From contig CACRSC010000067.1 of the NCBI GenBank assembly GCA_902651635.1, forward strand, positions 24,710 through 88,709: a stretch of 64,000 nucleotides of DNA. The letters run 5' to 3'. The position numbers and the translations under genes were made by a program. The stretch's first letter is position 1. Every line of letters begins with the position of its first letter. This document shows, piece after piece, positions 32,483-44,042 of this stretch. A model generated the notes under the pieces. The model did no database searches, had not been told where the DNA came from, and worked only from the letters and a program-made list of their open reading frames with translations. The DNA comes from Mastigamoeba balamuthi. Its lineage: Eukaryota > Evosea > Mastigamoebida > Mastigamoebidae.

Positions 32483-34803
32483 ATGGCGGAGGCTTGCGAG
32501 GCAGGCGGGGGCAAGGCGCGCATCATTCGGGACCAGGACGACCGCATTGTGCGGCATCCCAGAAAACACCGCGAATTGAAATCAATTGAGTGCACATTTG
32601 ACGCAAAAAATAGGTCTTCTGGGACAGCGCTGCGTCGTTTCTCTACGGCTACACGTCTTCCGAGGCCATCGGCACCGTGAGCTCTGCTCTGCCGCCCCCA
32701 TCCATCGAATTACTTGCCGTTTTTTTTCATTTTTTCAGCAATTAACATTGTAATAAAACGGCAACGCGCAGGTGACGACGGAGCTGCTGAGGACGGTGTT
32801 CCCGGCGCCAGTGGAGGAGATCAAGAAGGAGCTGTGCGAGACGGGGCGCTGGGAGGGCGTGCTGGTGCACCTGCACCGCGACGGCACTCCGATCGCCGTC
32901 TACAGCAAGTGGAGCTGCGACCACGAGTGCCGCAACATCTTCGAGGTCGACACCCGCAGGGGCAAGCGGCCTCCGCAGGTACTTACCCGCATCCGCGCAT
33001 ATGTGTGTGTGCTGTGATGGTGCACGTGGTGCCCGCTGTCCTCCCTCTGCGCAGGAGAACATCTTCCCCAAGGTCGCCGGGGCGGACTCGTTCGGGGAGG
33101 TCGTCATCATGCTCAACCACAAGCACGTGATCACGTTCTGGAACAGGAGTGCGTGCTCCCCCGTGTGGACCTCGGGCAGGCTGACCCGCGCCGTGTGCGC
33201 GCGCAGAGGCGGAGCTGTACTACGGGTGGCGGCAGCTCGAGGTGCTGGGCAAGAACGTGGACGTTGTGCTGCACTCGGTGTTCCCCGTCTCGCGCGACGC
33301 GGCCCTCAACGAGCTCGGCGAGACGGGCGAGTGGAACGGAGTGCTCCAGCAGACGACCAAGGACGGCCGCGTCGTCCACGTGCTCAGCAACTGGATCGCC
33401 CAGTCCATCGGCGACATCAGCTTCGTCCTCGAGATCAATACGTGCATTCGATCAGCCCTCAAAACGCGCCGGAAAAGGCGATGACGTGGCCACCGCAGGG
33501 ACGTGACGATGCTCAAGCGGGAGATGAGGTACAAGGCGCTGTTCCAGCAGCACGCCGACAGGGCCAAGAACCTGGAGATGATCGGCACCGTGGCCTTCAA
33601 CCTCGCCCACGAGTGGAACAACGGTGCCCTTCCGCCTTCCGATCAGTTGGCTTGGGCGGGGCTCACGAAGGACCACCACCCGCGTACCCTGCAGTGCTGA
33701 CGGCCATCAGCGGGATGGCCTCGCTGGCGAACGAGCAGAAGAGCCCGGACGTCATGGGCAGGTCGCTCGAGGAGATCGAGCGCATCTCGACCAACGCCGC
33801 CACGCTGGGCCGCTCGCTGCTGAGCTACGGCCGCACGCGCCGCTCGTCGCCCGCGCGCTCGCGCGTAGACTTGTGCGCGTTCCTGGCCAACATCCGAGGC
33901 ATCCTGCGCTGCATCATGGGGCGCGGCTGCGAGGTCAGCGTGCTGTGCGAGCCCGGGCCCGCGCTGTGCTGCATCGTCGACAGCGGGGAGCTCGAGCGCG
34001 CGTTCCTGAACCTCGTCCTCAACTCGCGCGACGCGCGGGCCACGAGGGTCGACATCCGCGCGGGGCCCTTCACCGCGACGCCGCAGTTCGTCGCGGAGCA
34101 CCCCGACTGCGTCGTGACGCCCGGCATGCAGTGCGTGCGCTGCGACGTGGCCGACAACGGGGCGGGCATCCCCGAGCACTACCTCGCGCACGTCTTCGAC
34201 CCGCTCTTCACCACCAAGACCGCCGGCACGGGCCTCGGGCTCTGCATGGTCAAGACCGTCGTCGAGGCCTTTGCCGGCGTCGTCGACGTCGCCAGCAAGC
34301 CCGGCCAGGGCGCCACGTTCTCGATTGTCCTCCCGGTGGCCCCGGGCTCGGCCGCGTCCGAGCACGAGGCCAGGAGCCCTCACGCCGTGGCCGCCCCCGC
34401 CGCCCACGAGCCGGCCAAGAGGTCGGGGCGCGTGCTGCTGGTCGAGGACGATCCCCTGGTGCGCAAGGTGTCGACGGCGCTCGTGCAGAGGCTCGGGTAC
34501 ACAGTCGCGGCCGCGTCTTCCGGGGCCGAGGCGCTGGCGCTCGTGGCGGGCGACGACCAGGGCTTCGACGTGCTGTTCACGGACATGTACCTGCAGGACT
34601 ACAAGGGCACCGAGCTCGTGCAGGCGGTGCTCGAGGAGGACCGGCGCAGGCCGAGGAGAAGGAGCGGCGCGATGGCGGTCATGATGTGCTCGGGGGCGCC
34701 GGTGTCGGGGGTCAGGGACCTGCTGCCCAAGCCCTTCAACCTCGACACGCTCTCCCGGGTCCTCGACAACGCCGTCGCCCACGCCCGCGAGCCCGAGGAG
34801 TGA
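32483..34803 (+). CDS. Hybrid histidine kinase with PAS domains and receiver
   Basis: Cytosolic phosphorelay sensor in at least seven exons. Exon 1 (MAEACEAGGGKARIIRDQDD, then RI) joins a first PAS domain (VFWDSAASFLYGYTSSEAIG). A second PAS-like domain contains HVITFWNR, AELYYGWRQLEVLGKNV and VVHVLSNW. The His box is TVAFNLAHEWNNAVLTAISG, where an intron splits the motif after HEWNN. ATP-binding motifs are complete: N box LNLVLNSRDA, G1 DVADNGAGIPEHY, F box FDPLFTTKT, G2 GTGLGLCMVK. The C-terminal receiver has RVLLVEDDPLVRK, phospho-acceptor Asp in VLFTDMYLQDYKG, Ser in MMCSGAP and Lys in LLPKPFN. No membrane span, so it probably senses an intracellular cue through PAS. A histidine-phosphotransfer partner is not in this window. 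Confidence 0.9.
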
Positions 34804-35215
34804 AGCAGGAAGCGAGCGCTGCTCCGTCCCCCAGCGCCCCGACGCCCCAGTGGCCACCCGACAGTTCCAACGAGGCTTTCCTGTTGGGGATTCTCTCTAT
34901 CGCTGCCTGCTAGGCAACGCAGCGCGGCAACACATCCGGTGGGCGCTGGTTGTGTTGCTCTGAAAGAGGCTTGGGAGGGGGAGGTGGGCAATATAGAGCG
35001 CTGTATTAGAGCGTGAGTGTGTTTTGTAAAAGACTATCAAGGGTTCGAGCATTGCTATGGTGGTGAACGTGTGGCCACCGGCCCCTCGCGCCTGCAGCTC
35101 TCGTGAAAAAACGAACACTACTCCCTCCACCCAAGCACAACTACAGTGGAGAGGGGGTGGAATGCATAGAGACGAGGAGAAACGGAGAGAAGAAATGGGA
35201 AGGAGGAGGGGGGCG
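34804..35215. other. Convergent intergenic spacer
   Basis: Lies between the 3' ends of the histidine kinase (+) and the cysteine-rich nuclear protein (-). No coding signal was seen. Confidence 0.45.
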
Positions 35216-36597
35216 TTACGGGCTCGGAGGCTCGAGGAACTCCTCCGAGTACGACTCCGAGTAGCTTCGCTCGTCAAAGGGGTTGAGGCACACGTTGCAG
35301 TCGCAGACGCCCAGGATGCACGGCAGGCCCAGCTTGAAGCACGGGCACTTGTTGGTCGAGCACTTGCAGCCGCGGCAGCGGCACCCGGCGCTCTCGGACC
35401 GCTTGCGCCTCAGCGTGTCGAGCTCGTCCTCGATCTCTCGCAGCTCCTCCTTCTTCTGCTGCTGCGGGCTCGCCACCGTCCCCAGCAGCAGCTTCTTTCT
35501 CTGCAGCTCGCTCAGCGGCATCAGCGACGCTGCGGTTCGCGCGTCGGGTGGTGAGATACGCAGCGAGTTTCGTTCCCCCCATTCGCAGGGCCAAACACAC
35601 GTTGTTGGCGAGCTCTGGCGCGCTCGCTCTCGAACTCGGTGATGGGCTTGACAGTGTGGTAGTCAACGTCCCAGTCGAGACCCAGCGGGTAGCCTCCTGC
35701 CGCAGGGATCTGTGCTCGTGGCCAACAAGCCCGCCAGCCAGGCGGAGAGGGGGGGAGCAGCAACGCAGCGCAAGTGGCGTGTCAGCAGGCGCGAGAGCGC
35801 GGGAGGGGAAGAGGGCGGTTGGTGCGGCCACGAACGCCTCCAGAGCCATTGGGCAGCCTGTTGTGGTGTCTTATCTGCACCTCGTTGAACTTGACCGACG
35901 CCCGCTTGTGGCCTGCAGAAGAACACCGAGGAAAGAAAAAAAGATGTCAGTTTGCTTTTTCTATGACGCAATCCAAGAGATAGAGCCGCAGCTGAGATAC
36001 GGCGGCAATAACAGAGCAGGGGAAGCGGAATCTCAGGCAACCGCGCACCGCACACGACGCGCATGAGAGGAGAGGGTGAAGGAAGGCAGCTGAGAGAAGC
36101 GGCCGAAGGGGAGGAGAAGAGGGGAAGTGTGACGCACCCGATCTGAGGGCTGTGTGGGGGAACGTCTTGAAGTGCTTCCTGTTGCACTCGGGCGGCGTCC
36201 TCGCCTCCGGCCTGCGCACGTCCCCCATCTCCATCTCCACGTCCTCGTCCTCGTCCTCCCCGTGCTGCTGCTGCTGTGCTTCCTGCTGCCTCTGCTGCTG
36301 GGCCTTGGGGCTCCCACTGCCGCTCTCCCTGGCCTGCTGCTGCTGGGTCTTGGGGCTCCCGCTGCTGCTGCTGCTCTCCTTCTGCTGCTGCTGCTGCTGC
36401 TGGTGGGTCTTGGGACTGCCGCTGCTGCTGCTGCTGCCGCTGCTGCTCTCCTTGGCCTCGTGCTGCGCTGCTGCGGCGACGACGACNTCTCCTCTCTCTC
36501 TCTCTCTCTCTCTCGCGGGGCTCGCGGATGGGATGCTGCTGCTGCTCGGAACTCCGGGGGTTGGGCGCGCGAGGGGGCGGGACGGGCCGGGGCGCAA
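35216..36597 (-). CDS. CSRNP-like cysteine-rich nuclear protein
   Basis: Multi-exon. The N-terminal part is Gln/Ser-rich low complexity, ends EDEDEDVEMEMGD and continues to ECNRKHFKTFPHTALRS. After an intron comes GHKRASVKFNEVQIRHHNRL, then GYPLGLDWDVDYHTVKP and ITEFESERARA. The last exon has LSELQRKKLLLGTV and a Cys-rich block, GCRCRGCKCSTNKCPCFKLG then CDCNVCLNPFD. This order, a [KR]xVxFxEVxxR motif, GxPLGLDWD, then a CxC cysteine cluster ending CLNP, resembles the cysteine/serine-rich nuclear protein (CSRNP) fold and CXC DNA-binding domains. The function is probably transcriptional or chromatin-related. The true start is unclear because a microsatellite with an N (36486) interrupts the 5' part; the upper limit given is approximate. 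Confidence 0.6.
36260..36520. repeat. CTG/CAG-rich tract and CT microsatellite with an N
   Basis: CTG-rich on plus, coding poly-Gln/poly-Ser on minus, from about 36260 to 36470. A (CT)n run follows at about 36487-36515. The single undetermined base at 36486 marks an assembly uncertainty that may alter the reading frame of the gene's N-terminus. Confidence 0.8.
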
Positions 36598-36988
36598 GGG
36601 GGTGCACGCGGTGGGCGGTGCTCGGGCCTCGCTCTGAAAGAAAGGCGCGAAAAAAGGGGGAGAGAAAGCTCAACAAAGCGTCATCTGCCAGGCAAATCTT
36701 CTCTCCCTTAGTATCTCCCGGTCTCGTCTGGGTAGGCAGGCAAGGCAACGCCCCAAACGCTCCGAGGGACCCCCAGGAGCCAGCCACGCCGGAAGCGTGT
36801 GCTGCAGCGCTGCGCCGTATCCACCGCAACCGTGCCGAACCCGGGCCAGAAAACGGGACTCGAGCAGAGCGACCAAACTGACGATTTTTGTTACTCGAGA
36901 TGGGAACAGACACTACTGAACGCCGATAAAGAATGAGGGGACCGGTGCTTTTGCGACCTTCTATCTACCGCTAACCGCAGCCCGTACT
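36598..36988. other. Spacer or 5' region of the CSRNP-like gene
   Basis: No independent gene seen. A true first exon for the CSRNP-like gene may lie here; a minus-strand frame starting at 36913 (MSVPISSNKNRQFGR) is a candidate but is not supported by a clear splice. Confidence 0.3.
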
Positions 36989-39630
36989 TCAGTGGCGAGC
37001 CGCCTTGAGGGCCTCTACAGTGCCGACTATGTCCACAACGCCGTGCATGTCCGCCGCCTCGAACGACTGCATGTACGCCTTCCTGTACTCCCCCGGCTGT
37101 CGCCCAACCCAGGCGGGCACGTCAGCGATTCATACGCAACCGAGCGAGTGTGCGATGGTTCAAAGGGATGGGTTGTGTGCGTGTGTGCGTGTGTGTGTGT
37201 TTGTGGCTGACAAGTTCGAGTAGTGTGTGCTATCAGAGTGAGCGAGTGGAGAGGAATCAGGGTGGGAGTGGGAGTGGGAGTGGGAGAGAGAGCGGACCTG
37301 GAGCAGCACAGCGGGGTCGAAGGGGTCGAGGCCGTTGGCAGCGCACTCGCTCTGCATGAGCCTGACGCAGTCCCTCTTGACCACCGCGAACGCCGGGTGC
37401 GTCAGCAGCGACCATCTCGACGTGGGCGACACCAGCGCCTCGTACTTGCGCTCGATCTCCGCGGCCAGCGCCTGCTGCTGCTCCCGCAGCGCCTCCTTCA
37501 TCGCCACCCCCTCCCCCACTCTGATGTACTCCCTGTGGAACCTGCACCGTTTCACGCGCCGGGTTCCCTCAGGTCCCCGCCAGGTATTGCCGGGTCTCGG
37601 GGGAGAAGCGGAGCGCACTTGCAGTAGGTCAGCAGCGACATGGAGACGGCGAAGGGGTTGTAGGAGAGGAAGAGGCGGTTGAGGAGGTCCGCGGGGAAGT
37701 CGAGCACGAAGCCGAGCCTGTGCGTCGAGGCCATGCGCGACATCTCGAGCGCCAGCAGCGCCGAGGCCAGCTGGGCGTCCGGGTGGTCCGCGTCGCCCTC
37801 GTCGCAGAGCGCCAGCCACGCGAACTTGCTCGCGAACGCGCACAGCAGCCGCACGGCGTCGGCCGTCTCCTTGGGGCTCTGCGGCACGGCGCCCGCGTCG
37901 CCGGCGCCCGCGAAGGCGCCCGCGTAGCGGCACTCGTACTTGACGCCCCAGTTGCGCATGAGCTCGCGCAGCGCGTTGATGGCGGCGCACTTGGTGGCCA
38001 GCGGGGCCCGCGCGAGGATCAGCGCGAGGCCCGGCACCACCTCGTGCTCGAGCGAGGCGACGCTCGCGATGCGGTAGTACGGCAGCGCGCGCAGCACCTC
38101 GGCGAGCTCGGCGGGGTCCTCGATGGCCAGCAGCCGCGGCATCGCGCGCTCGACGGCGCGCGGCAGCGACAGGAAGCGCTCGCCGACGGCGCGCAGGACC
38201 TCGAAGAACGCGTGGTGGCCAGAGCCCCGCGGCGCGCCGCCCAGGCTGTGCTGCTCGAGGCACGACTGCGCCCAGGGCTCCAGCACGGCCTCGAGGCGGC
38301 CCGAGAGCGAGAGGTACTCGAGCCCCGCGGGCGCGCGCAGCGACGACGCCGGGTCGTCGGGCTCCACGACGCGGCCCAGCGACTGCACGACGTCGTCGAC
38401 GCCCCGCAGCGCGCTCAGCAGCACAGCGTCGCTGACGCCCCGCCCCGCGCCCCCGCTGCTGTACACCTCGGGCGGCACCACGCGCTCGAGCGCCTCCTTC
38501 CTCACCCACGCGTCCCTCGCCCTCCTGCCCGGCCTGCGCTGCTCCGGCTGCGCGCTGCCAGCGGCTGCGGCTGCGGCGGCAGCAGCGCTCCTGGCAGCGG
38601 CGGCCTCGAGCGACTCGGGCTGCGGCTGCTCGGGGAGGCCGAGCTGGGCCCGCTGCTTGACCTGGGCGGCGGCCTTGGCGAGGGGCTCGACGCCGGGGGG
38701 CCCGCGGGCGATGCGGTCCTCGAGGGCCGCCTTGGCCTTGACGGGCCCCAGCCTCTCGGGCGCCCCGAAGCGGCCGGGGGCCAGCTCGAGGTAGCGCATG
38801 ACAAGCAGGCCGGGCCACACGCTGGCGCCCGCGTACTGGTCGCAGAGGTAGGCGGCGCGCTCGAAGCGGCGCCTGTCGACGTCGGCGGCGCGGGCGATGC
38901 GGGCGAGGGCGCAGCAGCAGAGCGCGACGAGGGCGTCCGACGACGCGTGGCGCAGCAGCACAAAGTCGTACGTGCGCAGCACGTGCAGCGACTCGGGCGC
39001 GAGCGCGGGCCACTGCGCGAGCAGCCAGCGCAGCGAGGCCGACTGCACGGCGGGCGCCAGGGACGCGAAGGCCACCATCAGGCGCTCGACGGCCTCGGCC
39101 TGCACCACCGTGCGCGCGTTGGCCGCCGCCAGCAGCCGCACCGCGATCTTCGGCTGCTCGGCACCTGGCCGGGGGCGAGGAAGGGCACCGAGGCGCCAGG
39201 AGGTCAGAGGCGCGGCTAGATGGCACTGTTGCGGATTTCTGGGAGTGCACAAGACATGATGTTCCACGAACGCAACCATCGAAAAAAGACTTCGCGCGGT
39301 AACGTCACACTTTCTGGATTCCAAGAATATCCAAGATAGAAATATCTCCTCGAGGATATTCGGGGCACAGGCCAAACACGCCCCCAGAGCTAGAGCTGGC
39401 GACGCACTGAGCGGGATGATGCGGGAGACGAGGAGGGTGATGGCGCGCAGGGAGAAGCCCGTGGTGAGGCCCGTCTGCTCGACGGCGGCCACCGTGCGGT
39501 CGAGCAGGTCGGCCGCCTGCCGCGCAGACGTCGACGCCCGCGCCGACATGCGCCGCGCACGCTTGGCTGGCACGGCCTCGCTCTCCACGAGCGCCTCAAT
39601 GGTGTCCAGCGCCTGCTTGGTCAGCCCCAT
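36989..39630 (-). CDS. CENPI: Inner-kinetochore protein CENP-I / Mis6
   Basis: Helical CCAN subunit that helps link CENP-A chromatin to the kinetochore. Four exons. Exon 1 starts MGLTKQALDTIEALVE at 39630 and includes GLTTGFSLRAITLLVSRI. The long exon 2 (to about 37620) holds the conserved block RLLAAANARTVVQAEAVERL, then LRWLLAQWPALAPESLHVLR, LARIARAADVDRRRFER and LLVMRYLELAPGRFG, which parallels human CENP-I (alternating segments through FYRWL and KFFAPAL). A second match is TKCAAINALRELMRNWGV and RLGFVLDFPADLLNRLFLSY. The last exons give TSRWSLLTHPAFAVV and PAWVGRQPGEYRKAYMQSFE, ending at 36989. Family length is normal (about 700-750 aa). Primary sequence is diverged, so the call rests on order and pattern. 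Confidence 0.75.
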
Positions 39631-39810
39631 TCGCTCCGACGGGTTTCGCGCGCACGCGGCAGCACGGCGGGAAAATAAATATCTCCAATGAATCAGCCAC
39701 AAGAAAATCTATAGAATATCTCGCGGGACAGAAATAAATCGAACGGGAATCCCGTTTTATACTGCCGCACGAAGCGCTTCTTCCACACGCACGCCAACCC
39801 CGCTGTGCAC

Positions 39811-42719
39811 TCAGCACCGCTCGAATACCTTGTAGAGGTTCTCCAGCGAGGCGACCTGTTTAGGCGCACGCGGTGTCAATTGACAGCGCTAGACAGAAGA
39901 GGGCTGTAGGGCTGCAGACAGCACTGCGTGCCTGTATGACAGTGCCGTCGTTGGCAAACGCCTTGGGAGGGTACAGCAGCTTGCGGATGGCAGGGAACAG
40001 CTGCTGCTCGACGGTCCACTCGTGTTGCTTCGAGCCGCACGCGCTCTCGGCCTCGGGGCCCTCGCTGGGCGGGGCGGCGGCCGGCGGCAGCGACGGCGTG
40101 TAGAACTCGCCGAGCTGCCTGGCCATCGTCTTGAAGCACTCGTACTCGAACTGCCACTCGACGCCCGACGCCACGCGGCTCAGGAACGCGGGCAGGCGGG
40201 CCATGTCGGGCACGTAGCCCTCGACGAGCTGCGGCAGCGCGCGCAACATGCCCTCCTCGGTCAGCTCGATCGCAAAGTACTCGCCGACCATCTCGCGCAC
40301 GCGCATGAGCGTGTCGTACTCCCACTGCACCTCGTCGTCGGCGCCGTCCTCGTGGGCGGCCCGCAGCAGCTCGCGCAGGCTCAGGGGCGGCCGCAGCACG
40401 AGGCGGTCGAAGTTGGCGAACATGAGCAGCGCCTGCTGGTACATGAGCTCCTTGGACAGCGCGAGCACGTCGCAGAGGTAGAGCTTCGTGCGGTGCTGGA
40501 ACATCGCAAACGACGCGCTCGCGAGGCCCACGAACACGCTGTCGCCCAGCACCTCCTCGAGGCCCGCGTGCGACCCCTCCACAAACTCGGCCTGCAGCTT
40601 CTGCACGCTCGTCAGCGAGCACGGCTTGTACTTCCTCGGCCTCCTCCTCATCTCGTCCGTCGCACTCCCCGCCTGGTCCGGGACAGCGGCTGCCGCGGCG
40701 GCAGCAGGCGCAGGTGCAGCAGCAGCAGCAGCAGCAGCAGCAGGGGCAGGCGCGTCATCGTCGGCAGGGGCGTCAGCGACCGCGTCGCAGTGAGCACAGC
40801 CTCCCGAGTGCACTGGAGTAGCGGGGTCGCCAACGGGCTCGTCGTCGCCCCTTTCTTTCGTCGACGGGCGCTTGCGCTGCGGCTCGTCGTGCTCGTCGTC
40901 GTCCGAATCCCGCGCTCGGGACCGCTTCTGCGCGGGCTGTGCGTGTCGCAGAGCCCGCGGCTCGTCGTCCATTGCCGCGTCGTCCTGAGGCGCAGAGGAC
41001 GCCTGGGACTGGGCCTGCACGCTCGCCGGCCGCGCGGTGAACGCGTCGAGTGTGCGCTGCTGCGCCTCTGTGCGCACCATCTTGTGCTGGGGCAGCGACT
41101 TGGATGACGCCCACCTCTGCGTCGGCGCCTCCCCATCGCCCGCGGCCCCACCTACACGTGCACCACGCGACTGCTGTTCCTCGTCGTCCCCGTCCACAGC
41201 AGATGGCGCAGGCGCAAGGGACGGCGGCGCGGCCGCAGCGGCGACGACAGGGGACGCCGGGAACGCCGCGCTGATCAGCGGCTGGTTCTGCGACCCGAAC
41301 GCTCGAGAGCTGTTGTGCTCGGCGAGCAGTGCAGAGAGAGCGCGCTGCAGGGCCTCGATGACCTCGGTCTCGTGCAGGAAGCGGACCTCGCTCTTTGTCG
41401 GGTGCACGTTGACGTCGAGGTCCTGCGGGCGCAGCTGCATGCCGATGTACATCCACGCGTGCGTGCCCTTGGGCAGGTACTGCGAGTACACCGAGTCGAG
41501 CGCCTTCTTGAGCGGCGCGCAGTCGACGAGGCGGTTGTTGATGAACAGGATGAACGTCGTCTTGCGCACGTTGTAGTTGGGGTTGCTGACGAGGCCCTTG
41601 GCCCCCAGCCCCAGCGCCTCGTCGCTGCACTGGAACTCGACGAGCTCCCTGGCCACCGCGTGCCCGAAGATCGCCCTCACGTTGTCCTGCACGCTCGCTC
41701 CCTGCGCCGTGTGCACCTCGGACGTGTTCTCACCGTGCTGCACGGTAAGAAGCGTCCAGTTCAGCCAACTGAGTAGGCGCATTGAAGCCTGCGGGGCAGC
41801 AGACCTTCTTGCAGGTGAAGGCGACGCCACTGTTGTGGAGAGCGTAGCGCGACACGAGCTCGACAATCTTGGTATACTCGTCGCTGACATTCTTGAGCGC
41901 CTTGAGCCGGAGCGGCACGTTGTAGAACAGGTCCTCTACAATCATCGTCGTCCCCTTGACCCCGGCGCAAGGCTCGGGCGCGCTCTTGCCCTGCGGCTTG
42001 AGCATAGCTCCGTCCTCAAACGACGCCCTTCCGTGGCCAGTTGTGAGAACGAACAACCAGTCGTAGTACAGAGAGAATGAGATAAGTGGAAGCAGAACGG
42101 AACAGATGGCAGAGTAGTGGAGAGAGATACAAGCAAGACCTATCATTGGGGGCAGTGAGAGTATAGAGCAGAGAGAAGTGGGGTACAGTGGGAGCAACAG
42201 AGGGGCAGACGCACTTGTAGGCGCACTTGGCGCCCTCGTGCATGGAGACGACCTTGAAGTGGGCGACGTGGCTGATGCTGGCCAGGGCCTCGCCGCGGAA
42301 CCCGAACGTGCTGATCTGCTGCAGGTCCTCGAACTTCTGCAGCTTGCTCGTCGCGAAGCGCTCGCACAGCAGCGCAAAGTCCTCCCGCGCGATGCCGTGC
42401 CCGTTGTCCTGTATCTGCAGCAGCTTCGTCCCCCCCGCCTGGCGCCCCGCCCGTCGTTGAGCGCACATACCGAGAGAGAGCCCGAGACAGAGACAGGAAG
42501 ACAGAGACACGGAGGCGGAGGCAGAGACAGAGACAAGGAACACAGGACACCGAGGCAGAAGCAGAGACAGACCTTTTGGAGAGGTGTGGCTAGTGCCTGG
42601 GCTCTCCAACAGGGCCCTCCCAAGCCAACAGTTCCTCTGGGGTAAAGGCAGAGAGAGAGACAGAGGCAGAGAGGCAGACAGAGGCGGGAGAGGAGAGACA
42701 CACACACACACACACTGAA

Positions 42720-42761
<42 letters not shown>

Positions 42762-42949
42762 CATGGATGGGGGAGAGTGACGACGAAGGGAGAGAGGAGA
42801 GAGACCTTGGCGACGACGGTGATGTTGGAGGAGCGCGCGTCGAGGCTGTTCTCGATCATCTCCTTGACGGCGTTGGCCGGGCGGTGTATGACCTCGCCCG
42901 CGGCGATGCGGTTGACCACGCACTCGTCGAGCTTTTTGATGCGCGCCAT
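39811..42949 (-). CDS. MLH1: DNA mismatch repair protein MLH1
   Basis: MutL-alpha subunit for mismatch repair. At least five exons. N-terminal GHKL ATPase: [20 protein letters not shown] then [15 protein letters not shown] (Glu catalytic, Asn Mg-binding), [18 protein letters not shown] and [13 protein letters not shown]. Transducer domain: [43 protein letters not shown] long low-complexity linker (Ala/Asp/Pro) follows at about 40650-41250. The C-terminal dimerisation domain starts [17 protein letters not shown]. The small last exon (39811-39857) encodes [14 protein letters not shown] and a stop, the invariant MLH1 C-terminus whose Cys helps the partner's endonuclease site. ATPase motifs look intact. 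Introns near 42000-42200 and 42440-42790 are long for this window and hold GA/CA repeats. Its partner PMS1/PMS2 is not here. Confidence 0.95.
42699..42757. repeat. CA and GA microsatellites in an MLH1 intron
   Basis: A (CA)n run of about 16 nt is followed within 10 nt by (GA)n of about 34 nt. Both lie inside the first MLH1 intron. Confidence 0.9.
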
Positions 42950-43199
42950 CCACAGAGCGGTTTTAGGATTCCTTGCACTCTGCAGAAAAAAGATTTCGTT
43001 CAGAGAATATCTCCTCCTTAGGATATCTTCCCTGTCACCCGACCGGTGGTCGAGGCTGTGCCGGTGGGGGAGGCGTAGCTGCCGAGACACCTCGGCACAG
43101 TGGCCGACTTTGCACGGGAACAGGATATCTCTCCAGGGTCCATTCTCGCTTGATTCTTCGGCCGCCACGTCACAGGGCGCCTTTTCCTTTTTTTGGCCG

Positions 43200-43881
43200 T
43201 CCAGCAGTTGCACTGTGCCTTGTGCTCTGCACCCCCAGAGGGCTCACCGGCTCAGGAGGCCCCAGCAGCACCGCGAGACCCCACAGGACCTCGGGCAGGC
43301 CCCAGCCGAGGCAGGGGGTGCGCTGTCCTGCGAGGGAGACCGTCTCCTCGAGCTGCTTCATGAGCGCCTCCTGCTCCTGCAGGCTGGCCCTCTGCAACGC
43401 CTCCTCGGGGCCCGGGGAGCGCTCTGGTGCCTCGCAAGGAGCCTCGGTCTTGATCGAGGGGTTGTGGACGGGGCGTGCTGGCCACCCGCGAGAATTTGGC
43501 GGCAAACTGAGCAGTTGTCTTTGCGGCTGTGATGCCACGCCTGCATGTGCTGCAAGTGCCCCGCCCGCAGATGCTCAGCTCTCCCCCGTCTTCGATGCGA
43601 TCTCGTCGCGGACACATTGCCCTGGTGGAACGAGGTGCGCACACCTGTGCTCCCATGTCAGAGCACAAGGAGAGGGCAGAGCCGCAGGCGTTGGGTTGAC
43701 CAGCCCCACAGCAGCAGAGACGGGCCTCTGACGTGTTGTTGCAACGGTGGCGCTGCTGGAATTCAGCTTTCTGGGAATTTTCGCAGAGGCCTGTCGCTGT
43801 CGCGGCGGGAATGCTGCAGGTGAGACCTGCTGCAGGTGCTCCAGAACAACGCCCGCCCTCAGTAGAGGCACGAGGCCACAC
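43200..43881 (-). pseudogene. Fragment of a further paralogue of the 44-45.5 kb family
   Basis: The minus strand encodes KTEAPCEAPERSPGPEEALQ then RASLQEQEALMKQLEETV, clearly parallel to RTPDPEEAFQSASLEEQEAL and IKQIEEMV in the plus-strand gene 1 kb away. Sequence beyond this exon (QRTPCLGWGLPEVLWGL and onwards) does not match. No start, acidic tract or NLS-like ending was seen. It is probably a partial copy, older than the 26.1-27.0 kb duplicate because only the amino-acid pattern is shared. Confidence 0.45.
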
Positions 43882-44042
43882 AGCCCCGCTGCTCTCTGCA
43901 CCCCTGAAGGGGCCCCGGCAGGAGCGCGCAGGCTCGAGTGCGGGGCAGGGGGTGCTGACGTATCGGTCGCCAGAGGGGCAGCGGAACGCGTCAGCAGGCC
44001 AGGTAATCCCCCGATCACATTGTTGCTGTCGCTGTGCATCGC

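Noticed and set aside
37720-39219. A 499-codon plus-strand open frame opposite CENP-I
   Set aside because: Same codon-composition shadow effect; Arg/Gly/Ala/His-rich with no motif.
42016-42711. Cys/Leu/Ser-rich minus-strand frame that looks like a membrane protein
   Set aside because: It is produced by CT/GA-rich MLH1 intron DNA; the real exon inside it is the MLH1 ATPase segment.
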